Source: Erwinia tracheiphila (GTDB taxonomy: Bacteria; Pseudomonadota; Gammaproteobacteria; Enterobacterales; Enterobacteriaceae). From it: a DNA stretch of 64,000 nucleotides. Made by a program: the position numbers and the translations under genes. Within the stretch, counting starts at the first letter, position 1; every line of letters begins with the position of its first letter. The notes beneath the pieces were generated by a model. The model saw only the letters and a list, made by a program, of their open reading frames with translations, made no database searches and was not told the origin of the DNA. The DNA is taken from the NCBI RefSeq assembly GCF_021365465.1, contig NZ_CP089932.1, positions 682,001 through 746,000 on the forward strand, read 5' to 3'. This document shows, piece by piece, positions 11,913 through 21,697 of the stretch.

Positions 11913-12814
11913 TAACCAGCCCGAAACGCCTGGTAAAATTCCGCCACCTTATCGAAATAGTCCGTCAGATAGTTAATACAGACTTGTACCTTTAGCGGCA
12001 GCTTGTCTTTCTGAGTGTACAGCGCGTATACCGGGAGAGGGTTGGCGTGATAATGGGCAAACAGAATTTCTATTTTTCCGGCGTTAATCTCATCAATCAC
12101 CCACATCAGCGGAACACAGGCGATGCCATTTCCTGCAACCAGCCAGCGGATAAGCGTTTGTGAATCTATTAGTGGCGAAAGATGAATCGACATGCCCTCC
12201 GGCGCGGTCAGTTCGAAATCGTTATTGGGCCGGACGATGTACTCAAGCCATGAAAAGTTGCTGATATCTTAGAGTTTTTCTGGCGTACCGTACTGCGCGA
12301 GGTAGCTTTTTGCGGCACACACCACTATCGGCAGGGTACGCAGTCTCCGGGAATACAGGCTTTAATCCTGCAGTGCTCCAACACGGATAACTAAATCCAG
12401 CACGTCAGCAATCAGGTCCGGTGCCGGAATACCGGTCACCAGATTGACGGTCAGTCCGGGATACTCTCGCAGCATTTCTGCTGTCATGGTTGCCAGCACA
12501 TTCTGTGCCACCGTTGACGAGCTTCCAATGCGCAGCGTCCCTGCGGGCGTATTATTGAATGCCCAAAGCTGCTCATGGACCTGCTGTGCTTCTGGCAGCA
12601 TCCGACGACAGCCCTGAAAATAGATTTTTCCGGCTTCGGTCAGTCCGATGCGCCTTGTACTACGATTAAGTAGTTTCACCTGAAGCTCATCTTCCAGTCT
12701 GGCGACGATCTGGCTGACGGCGGAAACGCTTATCTGTAGCTGGCAGGCTGCTGAAGTAAAGTAGCCAGGTTCAACCACGCGCGCGAATACCGACATCCGC
12801 TTAAGCATTTCCAT
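11912..12814 (-). pseudogene. aaeR: aaeR, LysR-type regulator broken by two in-frame stops
   Basis: Read from 12814 leftward this is a full-length AaeR of about 300 codons in one frame. An N-terminal LysR helix-turn-helix (about 1–60, TSAACQLQISVSAVSQ) is followed by an effector-binding domain ending in KDKLPLKVQV. Two TAA codons interrupt it, codon 151 (12362–12364) after RVGALQD and codon 182 (12269–12271) after PEKL. Frame and sequence are otherwise intact, so inactivation looks recent and by substitution. AaeR normally activates the divergent aaeXAB genes in response to aromatic carboxylic acids such as p-hydroxybenzoate. The 150-residue first part could still make a DNA-binding fragment. 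Confidence 0.92.
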
Positions 12815-13077
12815 TATTCACCCTGGTTTAAAAGTGATTTAGAGCACATTAAGTAGATAACACATAGTCAATAGCGTTACTATAGCGCGGCCGGATCACT
12901 ATTCTGTTACTCAGCGCGCCAGCTGCCAGACATATTACGCTATTATTTATTCAGCGTTGGTTAAGAGGCAGTGCGGCTATTTTATCATCAAGTGATTCAG
13001 TTACGATCATCCCTCCATGGGAGGTGGTTGAAGTTTGGTGAAAAGCGCACCCGGTAATGTACTGACAAGGATAAGAA

Positions 13078-13281
13078 ATGAGCGTGCTTCCGGTTATCAT
13101 CATATTTGGGATCTCTTTCCCGCCCCTTTTCTTTGAAATCATTGTGTCACTGATGCTGTTCTGGCTGGTGTGCCGCTTGCTCACACCTACCGGGATCTAT
13201 GACCTGGTCTGGCACCCTGCATTGTTCAATACAGCACTCTGGTGCTGCCTGTTCTACCTGGTTTCCCGCTTGTTTGTCTGA
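13078..13281 (+). CDS. aaeX: AaeX, small membrane protein of the Aae efflux system
   Basis: 67 residues, the family length (DUF1656). Two hydrophobic segments lie about 5–27 and 43–63. First gene of aaeXAB and divergent from the broken aaeR; it ends seven bases before aaeA. Its own function is not established. The 263 bases upstream should contain the AaeR-controlled promoter. Confidence 0.93.
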   Translation: MSVLPVIIIFGISFPPLFFEIIVSLMLFWLVCRLLTPTGIYDLVWHPALFNTALWCCLFYLVSRLFV

Positions 13282-13288
13282 GGTCATA

Positions 13289-14221
13289 GTGAAAGCACTA
13301 ACTAGAAAAATCTCCCGATTTGCCATAACGCTCATTCTGGTCATCCTGGCTGTGATTGTCATTTTCCAGGCATGGGTGTTTTACACTGAATCACCATGGA
13401 CCCGTGATGCCAAATTCACTGCCGACGTGGTAGCGATTGCCCCCGACGTTAGCGGTTTAATTTCTGACGTGCAGGTGCGTGATAACCAGCTGGTTAAAAA
13501 AGATCAGGTGCTGTTTGTCATCGACAAGTCTCGCTACCAGCAGACGCTGGGTGAGGCAGAGGCGGATGTGGCCTATTACCAGGCGCTGTTGGATGAAAAG
13601 CGCCGGGAAGCATTCCGTCGCAACAAACTCGGCGTGTCGGCTATATCACGAGAAGCGATCGATCAGGCCAATAATGACTATCAGGTCAGTGAACAACAGT
13701 TGGCAAAGGCCCTTGCCACCCGCGACACAGCCAGACTGGATTTGGAGCGCACGGTCGTTAAGGCTCCCGCAGACGGTTGGGTGACTAATCTTAACGTTTA
13801 TCGTGGTGAATTCATTACGCGTTGCTCCACTGCCGTCGCACTGGTTCAGCAGCACACTTTCTACATCCTGGCCTATATGGAAGAAACCAAGCTTAAGGGC
13901 GTGCGCCCCGGCTATCGTGTCGAAATCACACCATTGGGCAGCACTCAGGTGCTGTATGGTACTGTCGATAGCGTTGCTGCCGGGGTAACGAACAGCAGCA
14001 GCACGGTGGATAGCAAAGGAATGGCGACCATTGACTCGAATCTTGAATGGGTCCGCTTGGCCCAACGCATACCGGTGCGTATTCATCTCGATCGGCAGCC
14101 CGGCAATCTTTATCCTGCGGGTACCACTGCAACCGTCGTGGTCACAGGTGCACAAGACCGTCAGCCTGAGCAAAAACCGGCCTTCATAAAACTAATGCAA
14201 CGTCTGCGCGAGTTTGGTTAA
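13289..14221 (+). CDS. aaeA: AaeA, membrane-fusion subunit of the aromatic acid efflux pump
   Basis: 310 residues from the GTG at 13289, equal to E. coli AaeA; an in-frame GTG/ATG further upstream would lie inside aaeX. One N-terminal membrane segment (about 10–30), then HlyD-type lipoyl halves around an alpha hairpin ([15 protein letters not shown] marks the second half). It couples AaeB in the inner membrane to the periplasm for export of hydroxybenzoic and related acids. Confidence 0.95.
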   Translation: MKALTRKISRFAITLILVILAVIVIFQAWVFYTESPWTRDAKFTADVVAIAPDVSGLISDVQVRDNQLVKKDQVLFVIDKSRYQQTLGEAEADVAYYQALLDEKRREAFRRNKLGVSAISREAIDQANNDYQVSEQQLAKALATRDTARLDLERTVVKAPADGWVTNLNVYRGEFITRCSTAVALVQQHTFYILAYMEETKLKGVRPGYRVEITPLGSTQVLYGTVDSVAAGVTNSSSTVDSKGMATIDSNLEWVRLAQRIPVRIHLDRQPGNLYPAGTTATVVVTGAQDRQPEQKPAFIKLMQRLREFG

Positions 14222-14225
14222 TCGT

Positions 14226-16184
14226 ATGGAATGGTATCGTTTACGGTTTCCGGCGAAGATAACATTTGCCATTTTACTGGCGCTGTTTATTGGCTTTCAT
14301 TTTAATCTTGAGACGCCACGCTGGGCGGTGATGACCGCCTGTATTGTTGCCGGAGGAACGGCATTTGCGGCAGGAGGCGACCCGTTCTCCGGGGCGCTGC
14401 GCCATCGGGGAATGCTGCGTATTATTGGTACTTTCCTTGGCTGTATTGCTGCTCTGGCCATCATGATTGCTACCATCCGGGCTCCGGCGTTAATGTTGTT
14501 ACTGTGCTGCATCTGGACGGGGTTCTGTGTCTGGCTTTCATCGCTGATTAAGGTTGAAAACTCTTATGCCTTAGGGCTTGCCGGCTATACCGCACTGATT
14601 ATTGTTGTTAGCGTGAATGCCAATGGTTCAGTACTGCTTGCTCCGCAGTTTGCCATTGAACGCTGTAGCGAAATTATCATCGGCATTGTTTGTGCCATCC
14701 TGGCTGACATGTTGTTTTCACCACGCTCAATCAAACAGGATATTGATCGTGAAATCGATGCGTTATTAGTCGATCAATATAAACTGATGCAGGTTTGCGT
14801 CGCGCCTGGCGAAAAAGAAGACGTTGATAAAGCCTGGACCGGGCTGGTGCGTCGCACTACGGCGTTGAACCTGATGCGTACCCATTTAATGATGGAATCG
14901 GGCCGATGGCACAGGATTGAGCGGCGGATGCGTGCGCTCAATACGCTATCCCTCACGTTGATCACTCAGGCTTGTGAAACCTATCTGATTCAGAATACCC
15001 GGCAGGAATATATACCGCCGCAATTTCATCTTTTTTTTGAAAAACCGGTGGAAAACATCGCTGATGTTCATAAGAACATGAAGGTTATGCGGCGGGTGAT
15101 CACGGCCAGCGGCACCAAAAATATGCCGGTCACTATTGGTAACTGGGTGGTCGCTGCAACACGCTACCTGCTGTTGTTAAAAGGGATTCATACCAACAGC
15201 AGCATTAGCCGCATTGAAGAGGATGTACTGGCTGGCGAGCCAGTGATCAAAATGCGTTCCGCAGAATCCCGGCATGCGTTAATTAACGGATTACGCACTT
15301 TTGTGGCAACCGCCACGGGCTCATTGTTCTGGCTGTGGAGCGGCTGGACTTCCGGTAGCGGCGCGATGGTAATGATTGCGGTGATCACCGCACTGGCGAT
15401 GAGAATGCCGAATCCATTGATGATGGTGAAGGATTTTCTTTACGGCATGATCGTCGCGATCCCACTGGGTTCGCTCTATTACATGATGATCATGCCCGCT
15501 ACGCAGCAGAGTATGCTACTGCTCAGTATTGCGCTGGGTGTCATGGCGTTTATTGGTGGAATGCTGATTCAGCGCCGTCAGGTCGGTACGTTGGGGGCGC
15601 TGGTTGGCACCATTAATATTCTTACCCTCGATAATCCGATGACCTTCAAAGTCAGCTCTTTTCTCGATAGCGCTCTGGGGCAGGCCATTGGCGGTTTCCT
15701 GGCTCTTCTGGTGATTTTGTTAATTCGTGATAACAGTAAAGCCCGCACTGGCCGAACATTGCTCAACCGTTTTATGTATTCTGCCGTATCTGCGATGACC
15801 ACCAATCAGGCACGTCGGCGGGAAAATCATCTGCCAGTGCTTTATCACCAGCTGTTCATGCTGCTGAATATGTTTCCAGGCGATATCAATAAATTTCGCA
15901 TTGCCCTGCTGCTGATTATCAGTCATCAGCGCCTGTGTAATGCCGATATTCCGGTGAACAGCGACCTCTCTGCATTTCATAAACAGCTGAGGCAAACGGC
16001 CGATCGCGTGATTGCCGCACGCAACGATGTTAAACGTCGCGACTCTTTTCTGCGTTTACTGGCTGAACTGGACATCTATCAGGAAAAGCTATGCTACTAC
16101 GATGCGCCATTCAGCGTCACCGAATCCGTCCACCGCCTTGCGGGAATGCTCAGGAAATATCAAAACACACTGATTCAAATTTGA
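14226..16184 (+). CDS. aaeB: AaeB, inner-membrane aromatic acid exporter
   Basis: 652 residues from the ATG at 14226, four bases after the aaeA stop; a TTG at 14214 would add four residues. Fusaric-acid-resistance/FUSC-type protein with two groups of membrane helices (about 12–160 and 360–510) separated and followed by cytoplasmic regions. Conserved stretches include LETPRWAV and [18 protein letters not shown] sequence (here [13 protein letters not shown]). It expels p-hydroxybenzoate and similar acids with AaeA. Intact although its activator gene is broken. Confidence 0.95.
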   Translation: MEWYRLRFPAKITFAILLALFIGFHFNLETPRWAVMTACIVAGGTAFAAGGDPFSGALRHRGMLRIIGTFLGCIAALAIMIATIRAPALMLLLCCIWTGFCVWLSSLIKVENSYALGLAGYTALIIVVSVNANGSVLLAPQFAIERCSEIIIGIVCAILADMLFSPRSIKQDIDREIDALLVDQYKLMQVCVAPGEKEDVDKAWTGLVRRTTALNLMRTHLMMESGRWHRIERRMRALNTLSLTLITQACETYLIQNTRQEYIPPQFHLFFEKPVENIADVHKNMKVMRRVITASGTKNMPVTIGNWVVAATRYLLLLKGIHTNSSISRIEEDVLAGEPVIKMRSAESRHALINGLRTFVATATGSLFWLWSGWTSGSGAMVMIAVITALAMRMPNPLMMVKDFLYGMIVAIPLGSLYYMMIMPATQQSMLLLSIALGVMAFIGGMLIQRRQVGTLGALVGTINILTLDNPMTFKVSSFLDSALGQAIGGFLALLVILLIRDNSKARTGRTLLNRFMYSAVSAMTTNQARRRENHLPVLYHQLFMLLNMFPGDINKFRIALLLIISHQRLCNADIPVNSDLSAFHKQLRQTADRVIAARNDVKRRDSFLRLLAELDIYQEKLCYYDAPFSVTESVHRLAGMLRKYQNTLIQI

Positions 16185-16194
16185 CCGATGCCGG

Positions 16195-16213
16195 AGCCCG
16201 GCACCGGGTTTTC
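16195..16213 (+). terminator. Short hairpin after aaeB
   Basis: GCCCGG and CCGGGT form a compact stem-loop followed by TTTTCCTTT, starting about 10 bases after the aaeB stop. Likely terminator of aaeXAB. Confidence 0.5.
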
Positions 16214-16674
16214 CTTTGTCATGCCGCTCTCTTTCCCGCCATCTATACTTATTGCAAAGCCAAATCATGCAGGCGAAAACGATGAGCAGCTCGCTTCAGG
16301 ACCATGAATTATTTTGAATCGGTTATTTCTGCGGTGGACAGTGGTTAAAATGTGCCAATACATTTGATGTACGTAATCCTGCGATCGGTGAGGTGATTGC
16401 TCGCGTGGCTAATGCAGGTACAACGGAAACAGAACGGGCCATTGATGCAGCGGTGAAAGCATTCCCTGTCTGGCGAGCTAAAACCGCTAAAGAACGCAGT
16501 GAAGTTCTTTGTCGCTGGTACCAGCTGATACTGGATAACGAATCCTGGCTGGCAAGGTTGATGACGGCAGAGCAGGGCAAGCCGATGAAAGAAGCCGAAG
16601 GTGAAGTGGAATACGCCGCCAGTTTGATTCAATGGTTCGCAGAGCAGGCTAAACGTGCTAATGGTGAGATTAAT

Positions 16675-17536
16675 TGTACCCGCTCAGACCTGATCTGACA
16701 GTTACCGGTTATTTATACAGGTGTCTGTCGGATTACATCCGGTTCAGATCCTTTTCTGCACAGACACGTTTTCCATCAGGTAACCTGCCCACTGGCGTTC
16801 GCCCGCCGCACATTTTCCCCTGATGAGTCCGCTCATTATTGTCATGCCACAACCCGTTGTCCGGATCCGTTTGCAGGCTCTCCCGCTCCCCATATGACTT
16901 CTTGCGGAACGTAACCTGATAAAAATCCTGCAAAATCGTTTTATGGAAGTGCTCACCGATGCCGTTGGCCTGTGGGGACATCGCCTTCGTTTTCGTATGG
17001 GCGATATCGTTGATGGCCAGATAAAGCTGGTAATCATGCTGCTCCACCTTACCACAGTACTCCGTTCCTCTGTCGAGTCAGTATTCTCAGCACCGGCAGC
17101 CCCTGAGCCTCACAGAACGGCAGTACGCGATCATTTAGCAGGCCGGCGGCGGTGTTCGGCGTTTTACTCGTATACCGCTTGCAGTGCGCCACTTTCGGGT
17201 ATGTATCCACGAACGTCTGCGGGCAGATACGGCCCACACCCTTTCAGATCGCCAGCACAGAAGGTGTCCTGCGACCCGGGATAGCCCGGGTGAGCGGTCT
17301 CGATTTCGCCATTGGCCTCATCATCATGCGCCTTTTTTCTCCAGCGCGGCGATTGGGGCACCGGTAAGCACGATGGCTTCTCTGGCGAGCTTTTCCTCAG
17401 GCGCCTTCAGGCGTTTACGGAAGTTCTCCAGGTCGTGTCGTTGCCAGATGGCGCGCACGCCGCTGCCGGAGGTAAACACGCCTTTTTTACGCAGCTCATC
17501 ACTGGTCCGGTGTCAGATCACGTCGCGACGAATACA
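16675..17536 (-). mobile_element. Decayed IS481-type insertion sequence
   Basis: 862 bases inside the dehydrogenase relic. The ends are 26-base terminal inverted repeats starting TGTA, at 16675–16700 and 17511–17536, about 19 of 26 matching and ending in the identical TGATCTGACA. AGATTA occurs at both insertion edges (16667–16672 and 17536–17541), probably a target duplication. The element is shorter than a complete one: the right repeat joins directly to a point well inside the transposase, so the transposase start has been deleted. Confidence 0.8.
16733..17510 (-). pseudogene. IS481-type transposase remnant, frameshifted
   Basis: Read leftward in three frames the pieces form one protein: SDELRKKGVFTSGSGVRAIW, EEKLAREAIVLTGAPIAALE, HDDEANGEIETAHPG, PQTFVDTYPKVAHCK, KVEQHDYQLYLAINDI, TKTKAMSPQANGIGEHFHKT and ERTHQGKMCGGRTPVG. 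These are characteristic of the rve-type DDE core of IS481-family (IS3-related) transposases. At least three frameshifts separate the pieces and the N-terminal helix-turn-helix is absent, so it cannot transpose itself. Confidence 0.85.
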
Positions 17537-17755
17537 GATTAGCCCACCAGCAAAGCTTGGCTTCGCGAATTTTGGCTACTCGTGAGCCTGTGGGTGTAGT
17601 GGTTGCCATTACGCCGTGGCATTTTCCAATGGTTATGCTGACGCGAAAATCAGGTCCGGCGCTGGCGGCTGGCTGTACCGGGATAATTAAGCCCGTGAAC
17701 AATACGCCTCTTGCGGCGTTTACACTGGTTGCCCTTGCAAAATGGAGCAGGCGGT

Positions 17756-18025
17756 ATGAGAAAAGAGACTTTCGATTTTAAAGAAATTACCGATCAGGGC
17801 AATTTTTATCGTCACTTTAATGCGTGTTTTGCATTGAATGACCTGTCTGCCAGCGATCTGGATACCTTATGGGATGCAATAGCATCGGGAAGGTTACCTA
17901 TACCTTTGGAAATTGAATTTATTCATCTGACCAGTGTGCAAAGACGGCGATATGGCGCACTTATTCTGCTTTTTGACGAGGCTGAAGAGGAGCAGGAGGG
18001 GCAACTCTGCTTTAACCTGAAATAA
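17756..18025 (+). CDS. yhcO: YhcO, barstar-like protein
   Basis: 89 residues from the ATG at 17756, preceded by AGGCGG. It matches the YhcO/barstar family ([29 protein letters not shown], an acidic helix as in the barnase inhibitor). In E. coli yhcO directly follows aaeB; here the dehydrogenase relic and IS lie between. Predicted small cytoplasmic inhibitor of a ribonuclease, but no barnase-like gene is visible nearby and the partner is unknown. Confidence 0.88.
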   Translation: MRKETFDFKEITDQGNFYRHFNACFALNDLSASDLDTLWDAIASGRLPIPLEIEFIHLTSVQRRRYGALILLFDEAEEEQEGQLCFNLK

Positions 18026-18104
18026 CGTGCTGGAAAAAGTTTCCGGGCGGAGAGAAAGTGGCAGCAGAGACTTTGCATTCGCTTAGTTTATCGCCGAAAC
18101 AAAA

Positions 18105-18318
18105 TTACTTGTACCGTTCAGCAGTTGCGTGATAGTTGTCGTTGTTATATGCCTCAATAACACGACAGGATTTTGCGCCCTGCTCGTCGGCTTTTTGTGA
18201 AAGTTCCTCTCTGATATCCGTTTGTGCGCCAGCTACACCACTGACGCTAATTATTCCGACAGATTGCATATTTTGTGCTTGTTCTGCGTTAACGGAATTA
18301 TAAGCTATAAAAATAACA
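18105..18318 (-). pseudogene. yhcN: yhcN-like (DUF1471/BhsA family) gene with broken signal sequence
   Basis: Read leftward the frame gives EQAQNMQSVGIISVSGVAG, DIREELSQKADEQGAKSCRV and NYHATAERYK before TAA at 18105: a full mature YhcN-type domain in the position yhcN has in E. coli. Upstream only half of the signal peptide (PVIFIAYNSVNA) stays in frame, an in-frame TAG precedes it and no start codon is available. The first ATG (18269) is inside the mature domain. Probably not secreted or made. The family comprises small periplasmic stress proteins. Confidence 0.72.
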
Positions 18319-18702
18319 GGCTAAGATTAAAAATGATTAATGAGATGGTGTTTTTCTGATGTTGTTAATGAAGGGTTTAATAATGGTTAACCATTTGGAT
18401 ATTTGTAAATCAATAAACTGTCAAAAGATACTTCACATGAACCATCGTTAATCCTCCACTCGATTCACCGGGAAGCATGCATTGAACTGTAGGAGGCGTA
18501 AATTTAATGGCTAAAGAGGTCCCCTGAATTTGCACCACTTTATTTAAAAATAAACCCACCGGGGAAAAATTCATATCGCCGTGCTCAATATAGTCTCAAT
18601 TATTCTTATTTTTTGATAAAGCGAGGAATATAAATAATCAGATAACGCTATAAAACTCACAAAAACGATGATAAATCTGCCGTAAACGTGGATATGGCTT
18701 CC
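18319..18702. other. Gene-free stretch between yhcN relic and argR
   Basis: 384 AT-rich bases. No reading frame with family resemblance and no clear terminator for argR could be recognised. Confidence 0.5.
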
Positions 18703-19173
18703 TTATAACTCTTGTTCAAATAAAATGAGTACCGAATCAAGCAGTTTACGAACATTGGTGTGCCTTACTGGCGTGATGAATATCGTATCATCACCTGCAA
18801 TGGTGCCTAGAATCCCTTCTGGTTTACCTAAAGAGTCAAGCATCCTGGCAATGAGTTGTGCTGCTCCCGGGCTGGTGTGAATAACGATCAAGGCATCATT
18901 GTAGTCAATATCAAGCACTAAGTTTTTAAGCGGGCTGGTGGTCGTTGGCACGCCCAGTTCAGTGGGGAGGCAGTAGACCATTTCCATTTTGGCGTTTCGG
19001 GTACGCACCGCGCCAAATTTTGTCAGCATACGTGACACTTTTGACTGATTAATATTTTCGAAGCCTTGTTCCTGTAATACCGTCACAATTTCCCCTTGAG
19101 AGCTGAATTTCTCTTCTCTTAAAAGGGCCTTGAAGGCTTTGACCAAGTCATCTTGTTTTGAAGAGTTGCGCAT
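18703..19173 (-). CDS. argR: ArgR, arginine repressor
   Basis: 156 residues, the E. coli length. An N-terminal winged helix (about 1–70, including [14 protein letters not shown] and [16 protein letters not shown]) is followed by a hexamerisation and arginine-binding domain with [20 protein letters not shown] and [11 protein letters not shown]. With arginine it represses arginine biosynthesis and assists XerCD recombination at cer-type sites. Divergent from mdh. Likely autoregulated through the ARG boxes upstream. Confidence 0.97.
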   Translation of the reverse strand: MRNSSKQDDLVKAFKALLREEKFSSQGEIVTVLQEQGFENINQSKVSRMLTKFGAVRTRNAKMEMVYCLPTELGVPTTTSPLKNLVLDIDYNDALIVIHTSPGAAQLIARMLDSLGKPEGILGTIAGDDTIFITPVRHTNVRKLLDSVLILFEQEL

Positions 19174-19231
19174 GAGATATCCACTTAAAAAAAATGAAAA
19201 GAACGGCTGCTACCGGAGAGGTATCGCATCA

Positions 19232-19261
19232 CTATGCAATTAGGTGAATTTTTATGCAAAC
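19232..19261. promoter_or_regulatory. Probable pair of ARG boxes upstream of argR
   Basis: Two overlapping imperfect palindromes, TATGCAATTAGGTGAAT and GTGAATTTTTATGCAAAC, resemble the 18-base ARG box consensus (TGAAT, AT-rich centre, ATTCA/ATGCA). They lie about 60–90 bases upstream of argR, where E. coli argR carries its autoregulatory boxes. The rest of the 415-base argR–mdh gap holds the mdh promoter, not resolved; TTGACA at 19459–19464 is one -35 candidate. Confidence 0.65.
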
Positions 19262-19588
19262 ATGAATTGTGGTGTTACTGTCCATAGCATCGGGAACGGC
19301 AGTCTGACAAAATTTAATGAAAAAAACAAACTGTGCAGTAGTCAGAGAACGCCGATAAAGTGAACGACATGTTATAATAATGATATTGTTTTGGTAGGTA
19401 TGGTGATTGCGATGTCATGGCCTGCTTAAAACAAGTTACTATGAACGGTGATGATCTCTTGACATAATGCGGCCAATTTGGGGCATGCGAAGAGGAATTG
19501 ATTCATTCGCCGTAGCCTCTCAATTCTTCACTGTCGATAATAAGAAAAATTACCGACGATTGCTATTTACTATAATAAGGAGCTTAAG

Positions 19589-20524
19589 ATGAAAGTTGCA
19601 GTTCTCGGCGCAGCTGGCGGTATTGGCCAGGCCCTCGCACTTCTGCTCAAAACCCAGCTTCCGGCAGGTTCCGAACTCTCCCTTTATGATATCGCTCCAG
19701 TCACACCAGGTGTTGCCGTTGATTTGAGCCACATTCCTACCGCAGTCCACATTAAAGGCTTCAGTGGTGAAGATGCTACACCTGCGTTGCAGGGGGCGGA
19801 TGTGGTATTGATTTCCGCTGGTGTGGCGCGTAAGCCAGGTATGGACCGCTCAGATTTATTTAATGTTAATGCGGGTATCGTTCGTAATCTTATTGAACAG
19901 GTCGCATCTACCTGCCCAAAAGCACTTATTGGCATTATCACAAACCCCGTTAATACCACTGTGGCGATTGCGGCAGAAGTACTTAAAAAAGCGGGGGTTT
20001 ACGACAAAAACAAGCTTTTTGGTGTCACCACGCTGGATATTATCCGTTCAAATACCTTTGTGGCTGAACTGAAGGGTAAAAATCCAGCAGAACTGAACGT
20101 TCCTGTTGTGGGCGGCCATTCTGGTGTCACCATTCTACCGTTGCTCTCACAGATCCCGGGTGTACGTTTCACTGACCAGGAAGCTGCTGATTTGACTAAA
20201 CGTATTCAAAATGCCGGAACTGAAGTTGTCGAAGCAAAGGCGGGTGGAGGCTCTGCCACACTGTCAATGGGGCAGGCAGCGGCTCAGTTTGGTCTGTCTC
20301 TTGTGCGTGCGCTCAGTGGTGAAGAAAATGTTGTTGAATGTGCGTACGTTGAAGGTGATGGCGAGCATGCACGTTTCTTCTCACAGCCTCTGCTTCTGGG
20401 TAAAAATGGCATCGTAGAGCGAAAAGATTTAGGTAACCTGAGCGCTTATGAGCAGCAGTCATTAGCAGGTATGCTCAGTACGTTGAAAGGCGATATTGTT
20501 TTGGGCGAAAATTTCGTTAAATAA
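19589..20524 (+). CDS. mdh: Malate dehydrogenase
   Basis: 311 residues. NAD-binding loop [16 protein letters not shown] at the N-terminus, substrate-binding arginines in [12 protein letters not shown], and the catalytic His in [12 protein letters not shown]. Oxidises malate to oxaloacetate with NAD+ in the TCA cycle. AAGGAG precedes the ATG. Convergent with degS; the short gap contains a CGGGTCAGC/GCTGGCCCG hairpin without a T-run. Confidence 0.98.
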   Translation: MKVAVLGAAGGIGQALALLLKTQLPAGSELSLYDIAPVTPGVAVDLSHIPTAVHIKGFSGEDATPALQGADVVLISAGVARKPGMDRSDLFNVNAGIVRNLIEQVASTCPKALIGIITNPVNTTVAIAAEVLKKAGVYDKNKLFGVTTLDIIRSNTFVAELKGKNPAELNVPVVGGHSGVTILPLLSQIPGVRFTDQEAADLTKRIQNAGTEVVEAKAGGGSATLSMGQAAAQFGLSLVRALSGEENVVECAYVEGDGEHARFFSQPLLLGKNGIVERKDLGNLSAYEQQSLAGMLSTLKGDIVLGENFVK

Positions 20525-20562
20525 ATACTTTTCGGGTCAGCTTTCTGCTGGCCCGCCTCGCA

Positions 20563-21621
20563 TTACGTTGCCGGATATTCCAGCACCGTAACGGGTAACG
20601 TCAATGTTTTGTCATTACGAATAATATCGAGCTCAATGACTGTGCCTGGGCGAATTTCAGCGACCTGATCCATGGTTTCAAGCGCCGATATTGCAGGTTT
20701 ATTATTTACGTTTACGATTACATCATTTACCTGCAAGCCTGCTTTAGCCGCTGGGCCGCCTTGAGCAACATTCGTAACCACAATTCCCTGAATATGATCC
20801 AGACTGGCATTTTGTCGGTGTATTTGTGGGATCTCTCGTCCGCTTATACCAATAAAACCGCGTATCACCCGCCCATCGCGAATTAATTTATCCATGATTT
20901 TTACCGCCAGGGCGGTAGGGATCGCAAAGCCGATACCTTCTGGTGTTTCACCGTCATTACTTTTATCAAATGAAAGCGTATTGATGCCCATCAGCTCACC
21001 CAGAGAATTGATGAGCGCCCCCCCTGAATTACCTTTGTTAATCGAAGCGTCAGTCTGCAAAAAATTTTGGTAGCGTGATGGACTCAGCCCAACGCGTCCT
21101 GTTGCACTGATAATCCCCTGGGTGACGGTCTGGCCGATGTTATAAGGGTTACCGATCGCCATGACCAAATCGCCGATGTGAACGGTACGTTTTACATTAA
21201 TTGGAATAACGGGTAGGGCTGATGCGGTAATTTTAAGAACGGCAAGGTCAGTCATGCTGTCAGAGCCAACCAGCATGGCTTCAAAAATACGGCCGTCCTG
21301 TAGCGCAACAATGATTTGGTCAGCGTCCTTGATGACATGGCGGTTGGTTAAAATATAACCCCTTCCATCCATTATCACGCCAGATCCGAGGGTGCGAATC
21401 TCAAGGTTATCAGCCGACGCATTGGCGCTTCGGTTATAAACATTCACCACCGCAGGTGCCGCGCGTCTTACCGCCGGGTTGTAACTGACAGGCGCTTCGT
21501 CAGGGGTACCATCCTTGTGCGAGAACAGGTCGTTGCTGATTCTCAGCGTCGGTATCGCAACCAGCAGTATGCCAGACACAGCAAGGCCAAGGAGCACTGA
21601 ACGCAATAGTTTAGGGAGCAT
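20563..21621 (-). CDS. degS: DegS, envelope stress sensor protease
   Basis: 352 residues. N-terminal membrane anchor (about 6–26), trypsin-like protease with His in TNRHVIK, Asp in TDLAVLK and Ser in GNSGGAL, then one PDZ domain (about 255–340). DegS senses misfolded outer-membrane proteins through the PDZ domain and starts cleavage of RseA, releasing sigma-E. Downstream of degQ in the same direction, separated by 76 bases. Confidence 0.97.
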   Translation of the reverse strand: MLPKLLRSVLLGLAVSGILLVAIPTLRISNDLFSHKDGTPDEAPVSYNPAVRRAAPAVVNVYNRSANASADNLEIRTLGSGVIMDGRGYILTNRHVIKDADQIIVALQDGRIFEAMLVGSDSMTDLAVLKITASALPVIPINVKRTVHIGDLVMAIGNPYNIGQTVTQGIISATGRVGLSPSRYQNFLQTDASINKGNSGGALINSLGELMGINTLSFDKSNDGETPEGIGFAIPTALAVKIMDKLIRDGRVIRGFIGISGREIPQIHRQNASLDHIQGIVVTNVAQGGPAAKAGLQVNDVIVNVNNKPAISALETMDQVAEIRPGTVIELDIIRNDKTLTLPVTVLEYPAT

Positions 21622-21697
21622 GGCTTCAAATGGTGAGTGAATGAACGCAGGCAGAATAACATGAGTTAAGCGGACACGCAGGTGCCCGCTTGATGAT

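Larger units (their letters stand above)
16282..17742 (+). pseudogene. Relic of a GabD-like aldehyde dehydrogenase, split by an IS
   Basis: The ATG at 16282 opens MSSSLQDHELF, then TGA (apparently CGA to TGA), then a continuous match to NAD(P)-dependent succinate-semialdehyde/aldehyde dehydrogenases (CGGQWLK, NPAIGEVIARV, LMTAEQGKPMKEAEGEVEYAAS) up to NGEI at about 16672. The IS481-type element follows. Beyond it the gene resumes with RILATREPVGVVVAITPWHF and GPALAAGCTGIIKP, after a one-base frame slip, and stops at about 17742. More than half of a roughly 480-residue enzyme is missing, including the catalytic Cys and Glu region. The relic is not part of the E. coli order at this site. Confidence 0.88.

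Noticed and set aside
12951..13184. 77-codon minus-strand frame overlapping aaeX
   Set aside because: Overlaps the well-conserved aaeX and its leader and has no resemblance to known proteins.
20533..20555. CGGGTCAGC/GCTGGCCCG hairpin between mdh and degS as a terminator
   Set aside because: No T-run on either strand; left out as a terminator feature.
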